A stretch of 11,154 nucleotides of DNA, from positions 1-11,154 of the forward strand of contig JAJYTX010000048.1 of NCBI GenBank assembly GCA_021792815.1. Reading direction: 5' to 3'. Shown here piece by piece: positions 1 to 7,847 of this stretch; within the stretch, counting starts at the first letter, position 1; every line of letters begins with the position of its first letter. The notes beneath the pieces are model-generated. The model did no database searches. It was not told the origin of the DNA and saw only the letters and a program-made list of their open reading frames with translations. The position numbers were made by a program, and so were the translations under genes. Source of the stretch: Pseudomonadota bacterium (lineage in GTDB: Bacteria; Pseudomonadota; Gammaproteobacteria; Steroidobacterales; Steroidobacteraceae).

Positions 1-61
1 TATCGCGGCCGGGCAGCGCCTCGGCGGCGGTGGGCAGCGCGGTCGTCTTCTGCGACGCCAT
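1..61 (-). CDS. msrA: Peptide-methionine (S)-S-oxide reductase MsrA, N-terminal fragment (probable)
   Basis: Only the first 20 codons are inside the window; the gene runs off the left edge. The translation begins MASQKTTALPTAAEALPGRD. The motif ALPGR after a short variable leader is typical of the MsrA N-terminus, which in many proteobacteria reads (D/E)ALPGR followed by the catalytic domain with its GCFW motif; that part lies outside the window. The start is well supported: a perfect GGAGG (68-72) sits 6 bases before the ATG. MsrA reduces methionine-S-sulfoxide in free or protein-bound form and repairs oxidative damage in the cytoplasm. The assignment rests on a very short stretch, so another protein with a similar leader is possible. 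It is divergent from the small gene at 130-396. Confidence 0.55.
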   Translation of the reverse strand, partial: MASQKTTALPTAAEALPGRD

Positions 62-67
62 GGTGAA

Positions 68-72
68 CCTCC
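68..72 (-). promoter_or_regulatory. Ribosome binding site of the msrA-like gene
   Basis: The minus strand carries a perfect GGAGG with a 6-base spacer (TTCACC) before the ATG at 61-59. This strong site fixes the start of the partial gene at the left edge. Confidence 0.7.
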
Positions 73-82
73 GATACGTATC
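73..82. repeat. 10-bp perfect palindrome GATACGTATC
   Basis: The self-complementary sequence GATACGTATC lies directly upstream of the GGAGG of the msrA-like gene, in the 68-bp divergent gap between it and the small gene at 130-396. It overlaps a TATGAT hexamer on the minus strand (80-85), which could act as a -10 element, though I see no matching -35. It could be an operator or chance. It is the only AT-rich island in the gap. Confidence 0.3.
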
Positions 83-129
83 ATACCGGCTTGCGCCTGC
101 GAGGGCTCCCACCTTAAGCTTCGCGCGCC

Positions 130-396
130 ATGGGAATCAGCCAGCCACAGAACCTCAGAGTGCCCCCGGTCGAGCAGCAGCGGCCCTACGGCGTGCGCGT
201 CAGCCTTCCCTCCGGTGACCCGTTCCGCAAGCTCCTCGGCCCCGAGTGGCACCGTGTCCACTGGTATGCCACTCCTGCGGAACGGGACGCCGCGCTCGCC
301 GAAATGAGCCACCGCCACCTGTACTCCCGCTCCGGCGACAAACCCGCCCTGGTCTTCGAGAAGGTCGAGAAGCTGGTCGAGAGCCGCGGCCTGTAA
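130..396 (+). CDS. Small hypothetical protein, 88 aa
   Basis: I do not recognise this protein as a named family. It has no signal peptide or membrane segment. The N-terminus (about residues 1-20) is proline- and glutamine-rich. The middle (about 22-50) reads like a compact fold: VRVSLPSGDPFRKLLGPEWHR, then an HWYATPAERDAALAEM stretch that looks like a helix. The C-terminus (about 70-88) forms a charged helix with KVEKLVESRGL. The alternation of aromatic, charged and hydrophobic residues and the codon-position GC pattern look like real coding sequence. There is no convincing Shine-Dalgarno before the ATG; a GTG at codon 11 is an alternative start but also lacks one. It ends 26 bp before the convergent end of the patatin gene at 423. 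Confidence 0.65.
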   Translation: MGISQPQNLRVPPVEQQRPYGVRVSLPSGDPFRKLLGPEWHRVHWYATPAERDAALAEMSHRHLYSRSGDKPALVFEKVEKLVESRGL

Positions 397-422
397 CATC
401 CGCCCGCCCGCGCCCCAGATCG

Positions 423-2783
423 TCAGAACGTGCGGCCCAGGAACAGATAGAACGCCTGGTGGCCGTGCTCATCGAAGCCGCTGCCGAGGTAGACCGGCCC
501 GAGGAAGGTGTCCAGGCCGATGAACACACTGGCATCCTTGCGCAGCGTGTTCCAGCGGACCTCGCTCATGTTCTGCCACACGTTGCCTGCCTCGAGCGAC
601 ATCCCGAGATACACCGGCACGTCGAGATAGCCCGGTCCGCCGCGGTCGATCTTCCGGTACAGCATCAGCCGGGCGATACCATAGTGCGGCCCGTACAGTG
701 AGTACTGCTTCAGTCCCGACAGGTTGAGAAAGCCGCCGAGCGGGAATTCCATGCGCAGGTCGGTGGCGCGATTGAGCAGACTGCCGCCGGAAACGGAGAA
801 CGCCAGGGTGTTGCGGTCACGCCAGGTGTGGGCCGCCAGGAAATTGAACGTCACCCGGTTGTAGCTCGACCGCGCGCCGATCACCTGGTGTGCGCTGCTC
901 CACTGCAGCAACGCCTGTTCGCCCGAGTGCGGGAAGTTGATGTTGTCGAGGGTATCGTAGCTGAAGCGCAGAAAATAGCTGAGCGAGCCGAACGCCTGCA
1001 GAGCCGGGAACGGCAGCAGCGGATCGGCCGGGTCGCCGACGGTGAGCCGCGTATGGCCCTCCTCACGGTACACTCCGGCGCGCACCTCGCCCCAGTCGCT
1101 GAACTGCTTGCCGAGATCGAGGCCGTAGCGGAAGGTGTGCACCCGGTACACGGCGCGTTCGCTCTGGCCGACCAGAAACGGCAGGTCGCTCGCCTCGACC
1201 GACACGTGCGGCGTCACGAACCAGCCGGAGAACTTCGAGAACGGCAGATACACCTCGGTCGCGAGCCGCGAGGTCTGACCAATCTCTCCGTCGGTGACCC
1301 ACTCCCCGCCGGAGCGGGTGATCTCGGACATCACGTAGCGGGCGGCCGCCTCGTAGGTGGCGTCGCCGGAGAAATCATCGCGCAGGCTGAGACCGACACG
1401 CAGGTAATTCGGACCGATCGAGGCGCCGCGCGCGTCGATCAGCAGTCCGTAGCGCTCTCCCCGGCGCACCAACTGGTAGTCGAGCGTGTCGAGGCCGCCC
1501 AGGCCATAGAGCGTGGTGATGCGCCGGGCGATCGCATCGGGGTTCAGCCGCTTGCCGACCATGTCGCCGAACAGTCTTTCGATCGGCTTGGAGAACTGCC
1601 GCGAGCCTGTCTCGACCTCGACGAAGGCGATGCGCGGGGGGGGGCGGCGCAGCGCCGCACGGCGGCGCTGGTAACGGCGATACTGCGCCGGACTCACCGA
1701 CAGCGCCTCGAGGCGCCTGCGCATCTTCCAGGCCGCCGCCTCGCCGAGGGCGAGCAACCGGTTCACGTTGCCGAAATCGAACGAGGAGATCCCCTGCAGG
1801 TTCGGGCGGATGATTATGTCGTGCGGCCCGAGGGTCGCAAGCTCACGCGCCGAGCGGCGCTGCATGAGAATCGCGAGGGTCTGGGCGCTGATGCCCGCCA
1901 CGCCGTTCAGCCGCGAGGGCGGTCGCAACGGGTAGCTCACGTCTACGACGATCAGCACGTTGACGCCCATTGCGCGCGCAATGTCGATCGGCACGTTGTC
2001 CGACAAGCCGCCATCGATCAGCAGCCGTCCGTTGCGCGGCACGGGCGCGAACACCCCCGGGGCGGACATGCTGGCGCGCATCGCGCTCGTCAGGTCCCCC
2101 GAGGCCATCACCACCTCCCGGCCGGTGGCCAGATCGGTCGCCACCGCGCGAAACGGTGTCGGCAGATCATTGAAGTTCGTGATGCGCGCCACCGGCAAGG
2201 TCAGGCGGCGCAGGATCTCGGTGAGGCTCTGGCCCTCGATCAGTCCCTGGGGCAACACCAGGTGCCAGCCTTTGACACCGACCGGGAAATGCACCAGGAA
2301 GTTCTCGTCCTCCTCCTTGCGGCGCAGCGTCAGGTCCTGGCGCGGCGGCTGGTCGCGGAATGCTTCCTGCCAGTTCAGGGATTTCACCATGGCCTCGATC
2401 TGCTTCGGGGTCAGACCGCTGGCATACAGTCCGCCCACCACCGCGCCCATGCTGGTTCCGGCGATGGCATCGATCGGTATCCGCAGCTTCTGCAGCACCC
2501 GCAGCACGCCAATGTGGGCAATGCCGCGCGCCCCGCCGCCAGAGAGCACCAGGCCGATCCGCAGGCGGGCGGGAGCCCCGGATGCGTCCGCACCGAGGGC
2601 AGCCGCGCGCCGGGGCCGGCCCGGTCCGGCGGCCGCCCGCGCCCCCGGCAGAACATAGATCCCGGCCCGCAGCGGCGCCGCCGCGCCCGAGCGTGCCACG
2701 GCGTGCCGCACCGGCAGCAGCCCCAGGCACAGCGCCAGGCCCAGCATCCCGAGCCGGATCCCGGCCGTCTGTGAGCAGTTCAT
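423..2783 (-). CDS. Patatin-like phospholipase with POTRA and outer-membrane beta-barrel (PlpD-like, type Vd autotransporter)
   Basis: This 786-aa protein is a predicted secreted lipase/phospholipase tethered to an outer-membrane barrel. Residues 1-30 form a signal peptide (hydrophobic core LGMLGLALCLGLLP, likely cut after AVA). A Pro/Arg/Ala-rich linker follows to about residue 73. The patatin domain spans about 75-330: oxyanion loop SGGGARG (81-87), nucleophile Ser111 in GTSMG, and catalytic Asp257 in DGG. A POTRA-like module lies at about 384-453 and a BamA/TamA-like barrel fills about 458-786, ending in phenylalanine (LFLGRTF), as outer-membrane proteins do. The frame is open 42 codons further upstream, but I chose the ATG at 2783. 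It begins the signal peptide, has a GGAAAG just before it, and avoids overlap with the divergent gene at 2908. The domain order matches Pseudomonas aeruginosa PlpD; the substrate is unknown. No downstream partner shares its strand in the window. Confidence 0.9.
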   Translation of the reverse strand: MNCSQTAGIRLGMLGLALCLGLLPVRHAVARSGAAAPLRAGIYVLPGARAAAGPGRPRRAAALGADASGAPARLRIGLVLSGGGARGIAHIGVLRVLQKLRIPIDAIAGTSMGAVVGGLYASGLTPKQIEAMVKSLNWQEAFRDQPPRQDLTLRRKEEDENFLVHFPVGVKGWHLVLPQGLIEGQSLTEILRRLTLPVARITNFNDLPTPFRAVATDLATGREVVMASGDLTSAMRASMSAPGVFAPVPRNGRLLIDGGLSDNVPIDIARAMGVNVLIVVDVSYPLRPPSRLNGVAGISAQTLAILMQRRSARELATLGPHDIIIRPNLQGISSFDFGNVNRLLALGEAAAWKMRRRLEALSVSPAQYRRYQRRRAALRRPPPRIAFVEVETGSRQFSKPIERLFGDMVGKRLNPDAIARRITTLYGLGGLDTLDYQLVRRGERYGLLIDARGASIGPNYLRVGLSLRDDFSGDATYEAAARYVMSEITRSGGEWVTDGEIGQTSRLATEVYLPFSKFSGWFVTPHVSVEASDLPFLVGQSERAVYRVHTFRYGLDLGKQFSDWGEVRAGVYREEGHTRLTVGDPADPLLPFPALQAFGSLSYFLRFSYDTLDNINFPHSGEQALLQWSSAHQVIGARSSYNRVTFNFLAAHTWRDRNTLAFSVSGGSLLNRATDLRMEFPLGGFLNLSGLKQYSLYGPHYGIARLMLYRKIDRGGPGYLDVPVYLGMSLEAGNVWQNMSEVRWNTLRKDASVFIGLDTFLGPVYLGSGFDEHGHQAFYLFLGRTF

Positions 2784-2907
2784 GGACTTTCCGGCAGCAG
2801 AACACGTCAAAATAGCGGTCAGAATATCAGTATCCCGCCCCGTCCTCCCGCCCCCTGGCAACGGGCGCGAGATCCGGTCCGCCCGATGCGGTAGCATAGC
2901 GGGCTCC
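2784..2907. promoter_or_regulatory. Divergent intergenic region between the patatin-barrel gene and the TPR gene
   Basis: These 124 bp separate two divergent starts and must contain both promoters. The only AT-rich island is at about 2808-2833 (AAAATAG, GAATATCAGTAT) and is the likeliest place for -10 elements. I could not assign a confident -35/-10 pair in either direction. Confidence 0.4.
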
Positions 2908-3648
2908 ATGACGTATCTGCTGTACGCCGCCCTCCCCTATCTCCTCTCGCTGGGTCTGATCGTCCACTGCATCAAGACCGGCCGCAACTGGATCTGGGTC
3001 TGGGTGATGTTGTTCCTGCCGATGATCGGCGCCCTGGCCTACTTTGTGGTGGAGATCCTGCCGGAGCTGTTCCGCAGCCACACCGCCCGGAGCACCGCGC
3101 GCGGCCTGAAGAAGGCCATGGACCCCTTCGCCGATCTGCGCCGCTTCGCGAACGAGGCCGAGCTCATCGGCAACGTGGCGAGCCGTCAGCGCTATGCCGA
3201 GGAGCTCACCCATCACGGCCGCTATGCCGAGGCCATCGAGCAGTACCGGCAGACGCTCACCGGCCTGTACGAGCACGACCCCAATCTCATGCTGGGGCTG
3301 GCGCGCGCGCAGTTCGGTAACGGCGAGGCCTCCGCGGCGCGTGGCACGCTCGAGGAACTCGTGCGCCGCAATCCCGACTTCCACTCGCCGGAGCGCCACC
3401 TGCTCTACGCCCGCTCGCTCGAAGCCGAAGGCAACATCACCCGGGCGCTGGAAGAATACCGCGCCCTGGCACACGCCTACCCCGGGGCCGAGGCCGCGGT
3501 CCGCTATGCGCAGCTGCTCGATCGGCAGGGACAGCGGGACGAGGCGCGCAAGGTGGCCCAGGACCTGCTCGACCAGGCCCGGGTCTCCCCGCAGCACTAC
3601 CGTCGCACCCAGCGCGCCTGGCTCGACGCGGCGCAACGGCTGCTGTAG
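2908..3648 (+). CDS. Membrane-anchored tetratricopeptide-repeat protein with PLDc_N-like N-terminus
   Basis: The 246-aa protein starts with two hydrophobic segments (about 3-21 and 27-51) joined by a short CIKTGRN loop. The pattern RNWIWVWVMLFLPMIGALAY resembles the PLDc_N domain, the two-helix membrane hairpin seen at the start of cardiolipin synthases, but no phospholipase D catalytic HKD motif follows. The rest is soluble and helical with about four TPR-like repeats (about 93-122, 126-156, 163-193, 197-226); diagnostic pieces are HHGRYAEAIEQYRQTL and EGNITRALEEYRALAHAYP. It is probably an inner-membrane scaffold; its partners are unknown. The frame is open 42 codons upstream, but the ATG at 2908 begins the first membrane helix and upstream residues look non-coding. 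It is divergent from the patatin-barrel gene and convergent with ligC. Confidence 0.85.
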   Translation: MTYLLYAALPYLLSLGLIVHCIKTGRNWIWVWVMLFLPMIGALAYFVVEILPELFRSHTARSTARGLKKAMDPFADLRRFANEAELIGNVASRQRYAEELTHHGRYAEAIEQYRQTLTGLYEHDPNLMLGLARAQFGNGEASAARGTLEELVRRNPDFHSPERHLLYARSLEAEGNITRALEEYRALAHAYPGAEAAVRYAQLLDRQGQRDEARKVAQDLLDQARVSPQHYRRTQRAWLDAAQRLL

Positions 3649-3659
3649 CGCCGCCACCC

Positions 3660-3676
3660 CGGGGCGTCGCGCCCCG
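3660..3676. terminator. GC hairpin after the TPR gene (possible terminator)
   Basis: A perfect 7-bp inverted repeat CGGGGCG/CGCCCCG with a 3-base loop lies 11 bp after the stop of the TPR gene, in the convergent gap before ligC. There is no T-tract, so intrinsic termination is uncertain. It may act with the next hairpin, or with Rho. Confidence 0.4.
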
Positions 3677-3680
3677 CACC

Positions 3681-3702
3681 GTCCGGTCCCACCGGGCCGG
3701 AC
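3681..3702. terminator. GC hairpin after ligC (possible operon terminator)
   Basis: GTCCGG-T-CCC / GGG-CCGGAC forms a 9-bp stem with one bulged T and an ACC loop. It begins 16 bp downstream of the ligC stop on the minus strand and is the likely 3' end of the lig operon. It has no U-rich tail, so it may be a Rho-assisted or bidirectional terminator shared with the convergent TPR gene. Confidence 0.45.
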
Positions 3703-3718
3703 CCTCGGGCGGGCCGGA

Positions 3719-4681
3719 TCAGCCCGCGGCCTGCGCGAGCTGCCGCTCCAGCCCCCCCAGCACCCGGTAGCAGGGCAGCACCTGGGCGAGGCTGGCGTTG
3801 GGCTCGCGTTTCTCGCGGATGGCCGCCACGAATTCCCGGTCCTGCAGCTCGATGCCGTTCATCGAAACATCCACCGCGGAGACATCGATCCGGTTGTCCT
3901 TGCCGTCGAACAGGTCATCGTAACGAGCGATGTAGGTGCCGTTGTCACAGATGTAACGGAAGTAGGTGCCGAGCGGACCGTCGTTGTTGAACGAGAGAGA
4001 CAGGGTGCAGATCGCGCCCGTGCGGCTTCTGAGCTGGATCGACAGGTCCATGGCGATGCCGAGCTCGGGGTGGATCGGTCCCTGCAGGGCGTTTGCGGCC
4101 GTGATCTCGCCGGTCTGGTAGGCGAACAGATCGACGGTGTGCGCGGCGTGATGCCACAGCAGGTGATCGGTCCAGGAGCGCGGCTGACCGAGTGCGTTGA
4201 TGTTCCTGCGGCGGAAGAAGTAGGTCTGCACGTCCATCTGCTGAACGTTGAGCTCTCCGGAGAGAATCTTCCGGTGTACCCACTGATGGCTGGGGTTGAA
4301 ACGGCGCGTATGCCCGACCATCACGATCCTGTCCGCGGCTTTCTGCGCCCGCGCCACGTCCTCGGCATCCGCGAGACTGTCGGCGAGCGGGATTTCCACC
4401 TGCACGTGCTTGCCGGCCTGGAGGCAGGCGACGGCCTGCGAGGCGTGGATCTGCGTCGGAGTGCACAGAATGACCGCGTCGACCTCGGGTCGCGCCAGCG
4501 CTTCCTGCAGCTCCGTGGTCACGTGCGCAATACCGTAGCGCGCGGCAACCTCCCGGGTGGGCTGCAGGGCGCGGCCGACCAGCGATACGACCTGCACGTC
4601 CGGGATGTTGCGCAGGCCATCGAGGTGCTTGATGCCGAAGGCGCCGGCACCGGCCAGCGCGAGTCTGATCGTCTGAGTCAT
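3719..4681 (-). CDS. ligC: 4-carboxy-2-hydroxymuconate-6-semialdehyde dehydrogenase (LigC/PmdC, Gfo/Idh/MocA family)
   Basis: This 320-aa enzyme oxidises the cyclic hemiacetal of 4-carboxy-2-hydroxymuconate-6-semialdehyde to 2-pyrone-4,6-dicarboxylate with NAD(P)+, the second step of the 4,5-cleavage pathway. The Rossmann start has GAGAFG (11-16). Arg37 after the second strand fits NADP use, as known for LigC. The usual Gfo/Idh EKP motif is EIP here (96-98), within VEIPLADSLADAE, a form I associate with the LigC branch. The catalytic-side segment contains RSWTDHLLWHHAAHTVDLF (169-186), with several histidines near the usual active-site position. Length matches LigC (about 315). It is the last gene of the operon, 25 bp after ligB, with a GGAGAAG site at 4687-4693 and a 5-base spacer. 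Confidence 0.93.
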   Translation of the reverse strand: MTQTIRLALAGAGAFGIKHLDGLRNIPDVQVVSLVGRALQPTREVAARYGIAHVTTELQEALARPEVDAVILCTPTQIHASQAVACLQAGKHVQVEIPLADSLADAEDVARAQKAADRIVMVGHTRRFNPSHQWVHRKILSGELNVQQMDVQTYFFRRRNINALGQPRSWTDHLLWHHAAHTVDLFAYQTGEITAANALQGPIHPELGIAMDLSIQLRSRTGAICTLSLSFNNDGPLGTYFRYICDNGTYIARYDDLFDGKDNRIDVSAVDVSMNGIELQDREFVAAIREKREPNASLAQVLPCYRVLGGLERQLAQAAG

Positions 4682-4706
4682 GTCGTCTTCTCCGCAACAG
4701 GCTGTC

Positions 4707-5941
<1,235 letters not shown>

Positions 5942-5948
5942 AGCATCG

Positions 5949-5952
5949 CCTC
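5949..5952 (-). promoter_or_regulatory. Ribosome binding site deciding the ligA start
   Basis: On the minus strand GAGG lies 7 bases upstream of the ATG at 5941. It supports this start over the upstream in-frame ATG at 5974, which falls within the end of ligI. Confidence 0.6.
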
Positions 5953-5955
5953 GGG

Positions 5956-6888
5956 TCAGGTTTCTTCGGGCCAATAGAGCCGCATGGGGTTGTCCACCAG
6001 GAGCCTGCGCTGTGCCCCGGCGCTCAGCGCGATGTGCGGAATGAAATCGACCAGCAGCCCATCATCGGGCATGTGGTTCTTGAGATTGGGATGGGGCCAA
6101 TCGCTGCCCCAGAGCACCCGGTCGGGGAAGGTCTCGACGAGATGCCGGGCAAAGGGCACCACGTCGCGGTAGGCCTCACGCTCGCCGTCGAGCGCCGGCG
6201 GTCCGGCGACGCTCAACCGTTCGGGGCAGGACACCTTGCACCAGACATTGGGGTGCTCGCGCATCAGGCGCACGAACCGCTGAAACTGCGGCCCCTGCAC
6301 CGGTTGTGTGACGTCGGGCCGGCCCATGTGATCGACCACCACCGTGGTAGGCAGGGCGGTGAAGAAATCCCACAGTTCCGCCAGATCCGCCGCCTCGAAA
6401 TACACCACCACGTGCCAGCCGAGCGGCGCGATGCGCGCGGCGATTTCCAGCAACTCCTCGCGCGGCGTGAAATCCACCAGGCGCTTGAGGAAATTGAAGC
6501 GCACCCCGCGCACACCGCTGGCGTGCAGACTCTCGAGCTCCGGGTCGGTGACACTGCGGCGCACGGTTGCCACACCGCGCGCGCGCCCGCCGGAATGCAG
6601 CAGCGCATCCACCATCGCCCGGTTGTCCGCCCCGTGACAGGTGGCCTGCACCACCACGTTGCGCGCAAAGCCCAGGTGATCGCGCAAGGCGTACAGCTGC
6701 CGTTTGCTGGCGTCGCAGGGCGTGTATTTGCGCTCCGGCGCGTAGGGGAACTCCGCGCCCGGACCGAAGACGTGACAATGGGCATCGACCGCGCCCGGCG
6801 GCGGCACGAACCGCGGCTTGGAGGGCTGCGGATACCAGTCGAGCCAGCCGGGTGATTTCGTGAAGGTCTGGTGGTGTGCGGTAGTCAT
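5956..6888 (-). CDS. ligI: 2-pyrone-4,6-dicarboxylate lactonase (LigI/PmdD, amidohydrolase superfamily)
   Basis: The 310-aa enzyme hydrolyses 2-pyrone-4,6-dicarboxylate to 4-oxalomesaconate. LigI is a metal-independent member of the amidohydrolase superfamily. Visible signatures are DAHCHVFGPG (35-44; His37 and His39), KYTPCDA (54-60), QATCHGADNRAM (81-92), VRGVRFNFLKRLVDFTP (126-142), VVDHMGRPDV (184-193; His187) and WGSDWPHPN (260-268). Asp263 sits at the strand-8 position of the essential Asp248 of Sphingobium LigI. It ends with the typical VDNPMRLYWPEE. It is about 17 residues longer than LigI (293), mostly at the N-terminus. The start at 6888 lies 11 bp after the upstream dehydrogenase gene and has only a weak GAAG site, so coupled translation is likely. 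Confidence 0.95.
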   Translation of the reverse strand: MTTAHHQTFTKSPGWLDWYPQPSKPRFVPPPGAVDAHCHVFGPGAEFPYAPERKYTPCDASKRQLYALRDHLGFARNVVVQATCHGADNRAMVDALLHSGGRARGVATVRRSVTDPELESLHASGVRGVRFNFLKRLVDFTPREELLEIAARIAPLGWHVVVYFEAADLAELWDFFTALPTTVVVDHMGRPDVTQPVQGPQFQRFVRLMREHPNVWCKVSCPERLSVAGPPALDGEREAYRDVVPFARHLVETFPDRVLWGSDWPHPNLKNHMPDDGLLVDFIPHIALSAGAQRRLLVDNPMRLYWPEET

Positions 6889-6899
6889 GGGCTTCGGGA

Positions 6900-7847
6900 T
6901 CAGGATGACTTGAGCCGGGATGCGCGGATGCCATCGAGGATACGGTCGGCCTCGAGGCGCCAGTCGGCGCTGCGCGCGAATTCCGCCTCACCCCGAGTGC
7001 CGAACACACCCGCATCGGCGAGGCCGGCGACCCAGCTCTGGCGCTCGGCCGTGCCGGCCGCCGACCAGGGAGTGAGGCCGGCCTCCTGCATCGCGCGGGC
7101 GGCTTCCCGCATTTCCTCCGCCCGACGCCCGCCATGCTGGATCACGCGCTGAAAAAAATAAGTGGCCTGCTTCTGCCAATCAATTCCGGGAAAGGTTTCC
7201 GTCAGGGAGGCGAGCACGGCATCCTCCACCCCGTAGGCGCGGGCCGCCGTCAGGCTCTCGATGATCATGGCTTCCAACCCCTTGATCACCACGCTGCGGC
7301 ACATCTTGGTGGCGGACGCCACACCGAGTCGCTCCGATGCCACCTGCGGCGAGAAGCCCAATGCCTCCAGCAGCGGCGCCAGTTGCGCCGCATGCGCTCC
7401 ACCCAGCAGCAGCGGCACGCGGATGCGATACGGCGGCACGGAGGTCATCACCGCGCCTTCCACGTAGCGTGCGCCGTCGGCCTCGATGAGCGTGGCGGCC
7501 TCCTGTTTGGCCCCGGGCGAGGCGGAATTGAAGTCGAGAAACCACGCGCCGGACGGGATGCCCGCGGCGCACGCGCGCGCCGCCGCAACCGTCTGACTCG
7601 CGGTCACGGCGCAGATCAGCAGATCACTCTGCGCCGCGAGCGCCGTGTGCGACGCGGCCAGCGCGACGCCGTGCGCCGCAGCGTGCGCGCGCAGCGGCGC
7701 TTCGGCCGCGGTGCCGAGCTTGATGTCATATGCGGCGACCTGTCCGATGCCGCGGTCACGCAGGTCCTCCGCCAGGATGCGGCCGACTTCGCCGTAGCCG
7801 ACCAGGCCGACCCGCCGCAGCGCGTCATGGGCTGAGTTCACCATCAT
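6900..7847 (-). CDS. NAD(P)-dependent beta-hydroxyacid dehydrogenase-like protein, DUF1932 type; role in the pathway unknown
   Basis: The 315-aa protein has an N-terminal 6-phosphogluconate/3-hydroxyisobutyrate dehydrogenase-like Rossmann fold: GYGEVG (17-22), and Asp41 at the end of strand 2, which favours NAD. The segment DFNSASPGAK (105-114) matches the substrate-binding position of the family. A lysine in GVASATKMCRSVVIKG (Lys181) sits where the catalytic Lys is expected, but the usual Asn four residues on is Ser. The C-terminal helical part resembles DUF1932. No step of the known pathway requires this enzyme, since LigC supplies the only redox step. It starts directly after the ligK stop (TGA-ATG-ATG) and ends 11 bp before ligI, so it is co-transcribed. 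It might recycle a dead-end keto or enol intermediate, or serve a side substrate; that is inference. Confidence 0.82.
   Translation of the reverse strand: MMVNSAHDALRRVGLVGYGEVGRILAEDLRDRGIGQVAAYDIKLGTAAEAPLRAHAAAHGVALAASHTALAAQSDLLICAVTASQTVAAARACAAGIPSGAWFLDFNSASPGAKQEAATLIEADGARYVEGAVMTSVPPYRIRVPLLLGGAHAAQLAPLLEALGFSPQVASERLGVASATKMCRSVVIKGLEAMIIESLTAARAYGVEDAVLASLTETFPGIDWQKQATYFFQRVIQHGGRRAEEMREAARAMQEAGLTPWSAAGTAERQSWVAGLADAGVFGTRGEAEFARSADWRLEADRILDGIRASRLKSS

Noticed and set aside
828..2774. Plus-strand open frame of 648 codons antisense to the patatin-barrel gene
   Set aside because: The composition is Arg/His/Gln/Ala-rich without any domain, and the opposite strand encodes a clear patatin-POTRA-barrel protein. 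It is a product of high GC at third positions.
2784..2909. A 42-residue N-terminal extension of the patatin-barrel protein starting at 2909
   Set aside because: It would hide the signal peptide behind a basic, proline-rich leader and overlap the start of the divergent TPR gene.
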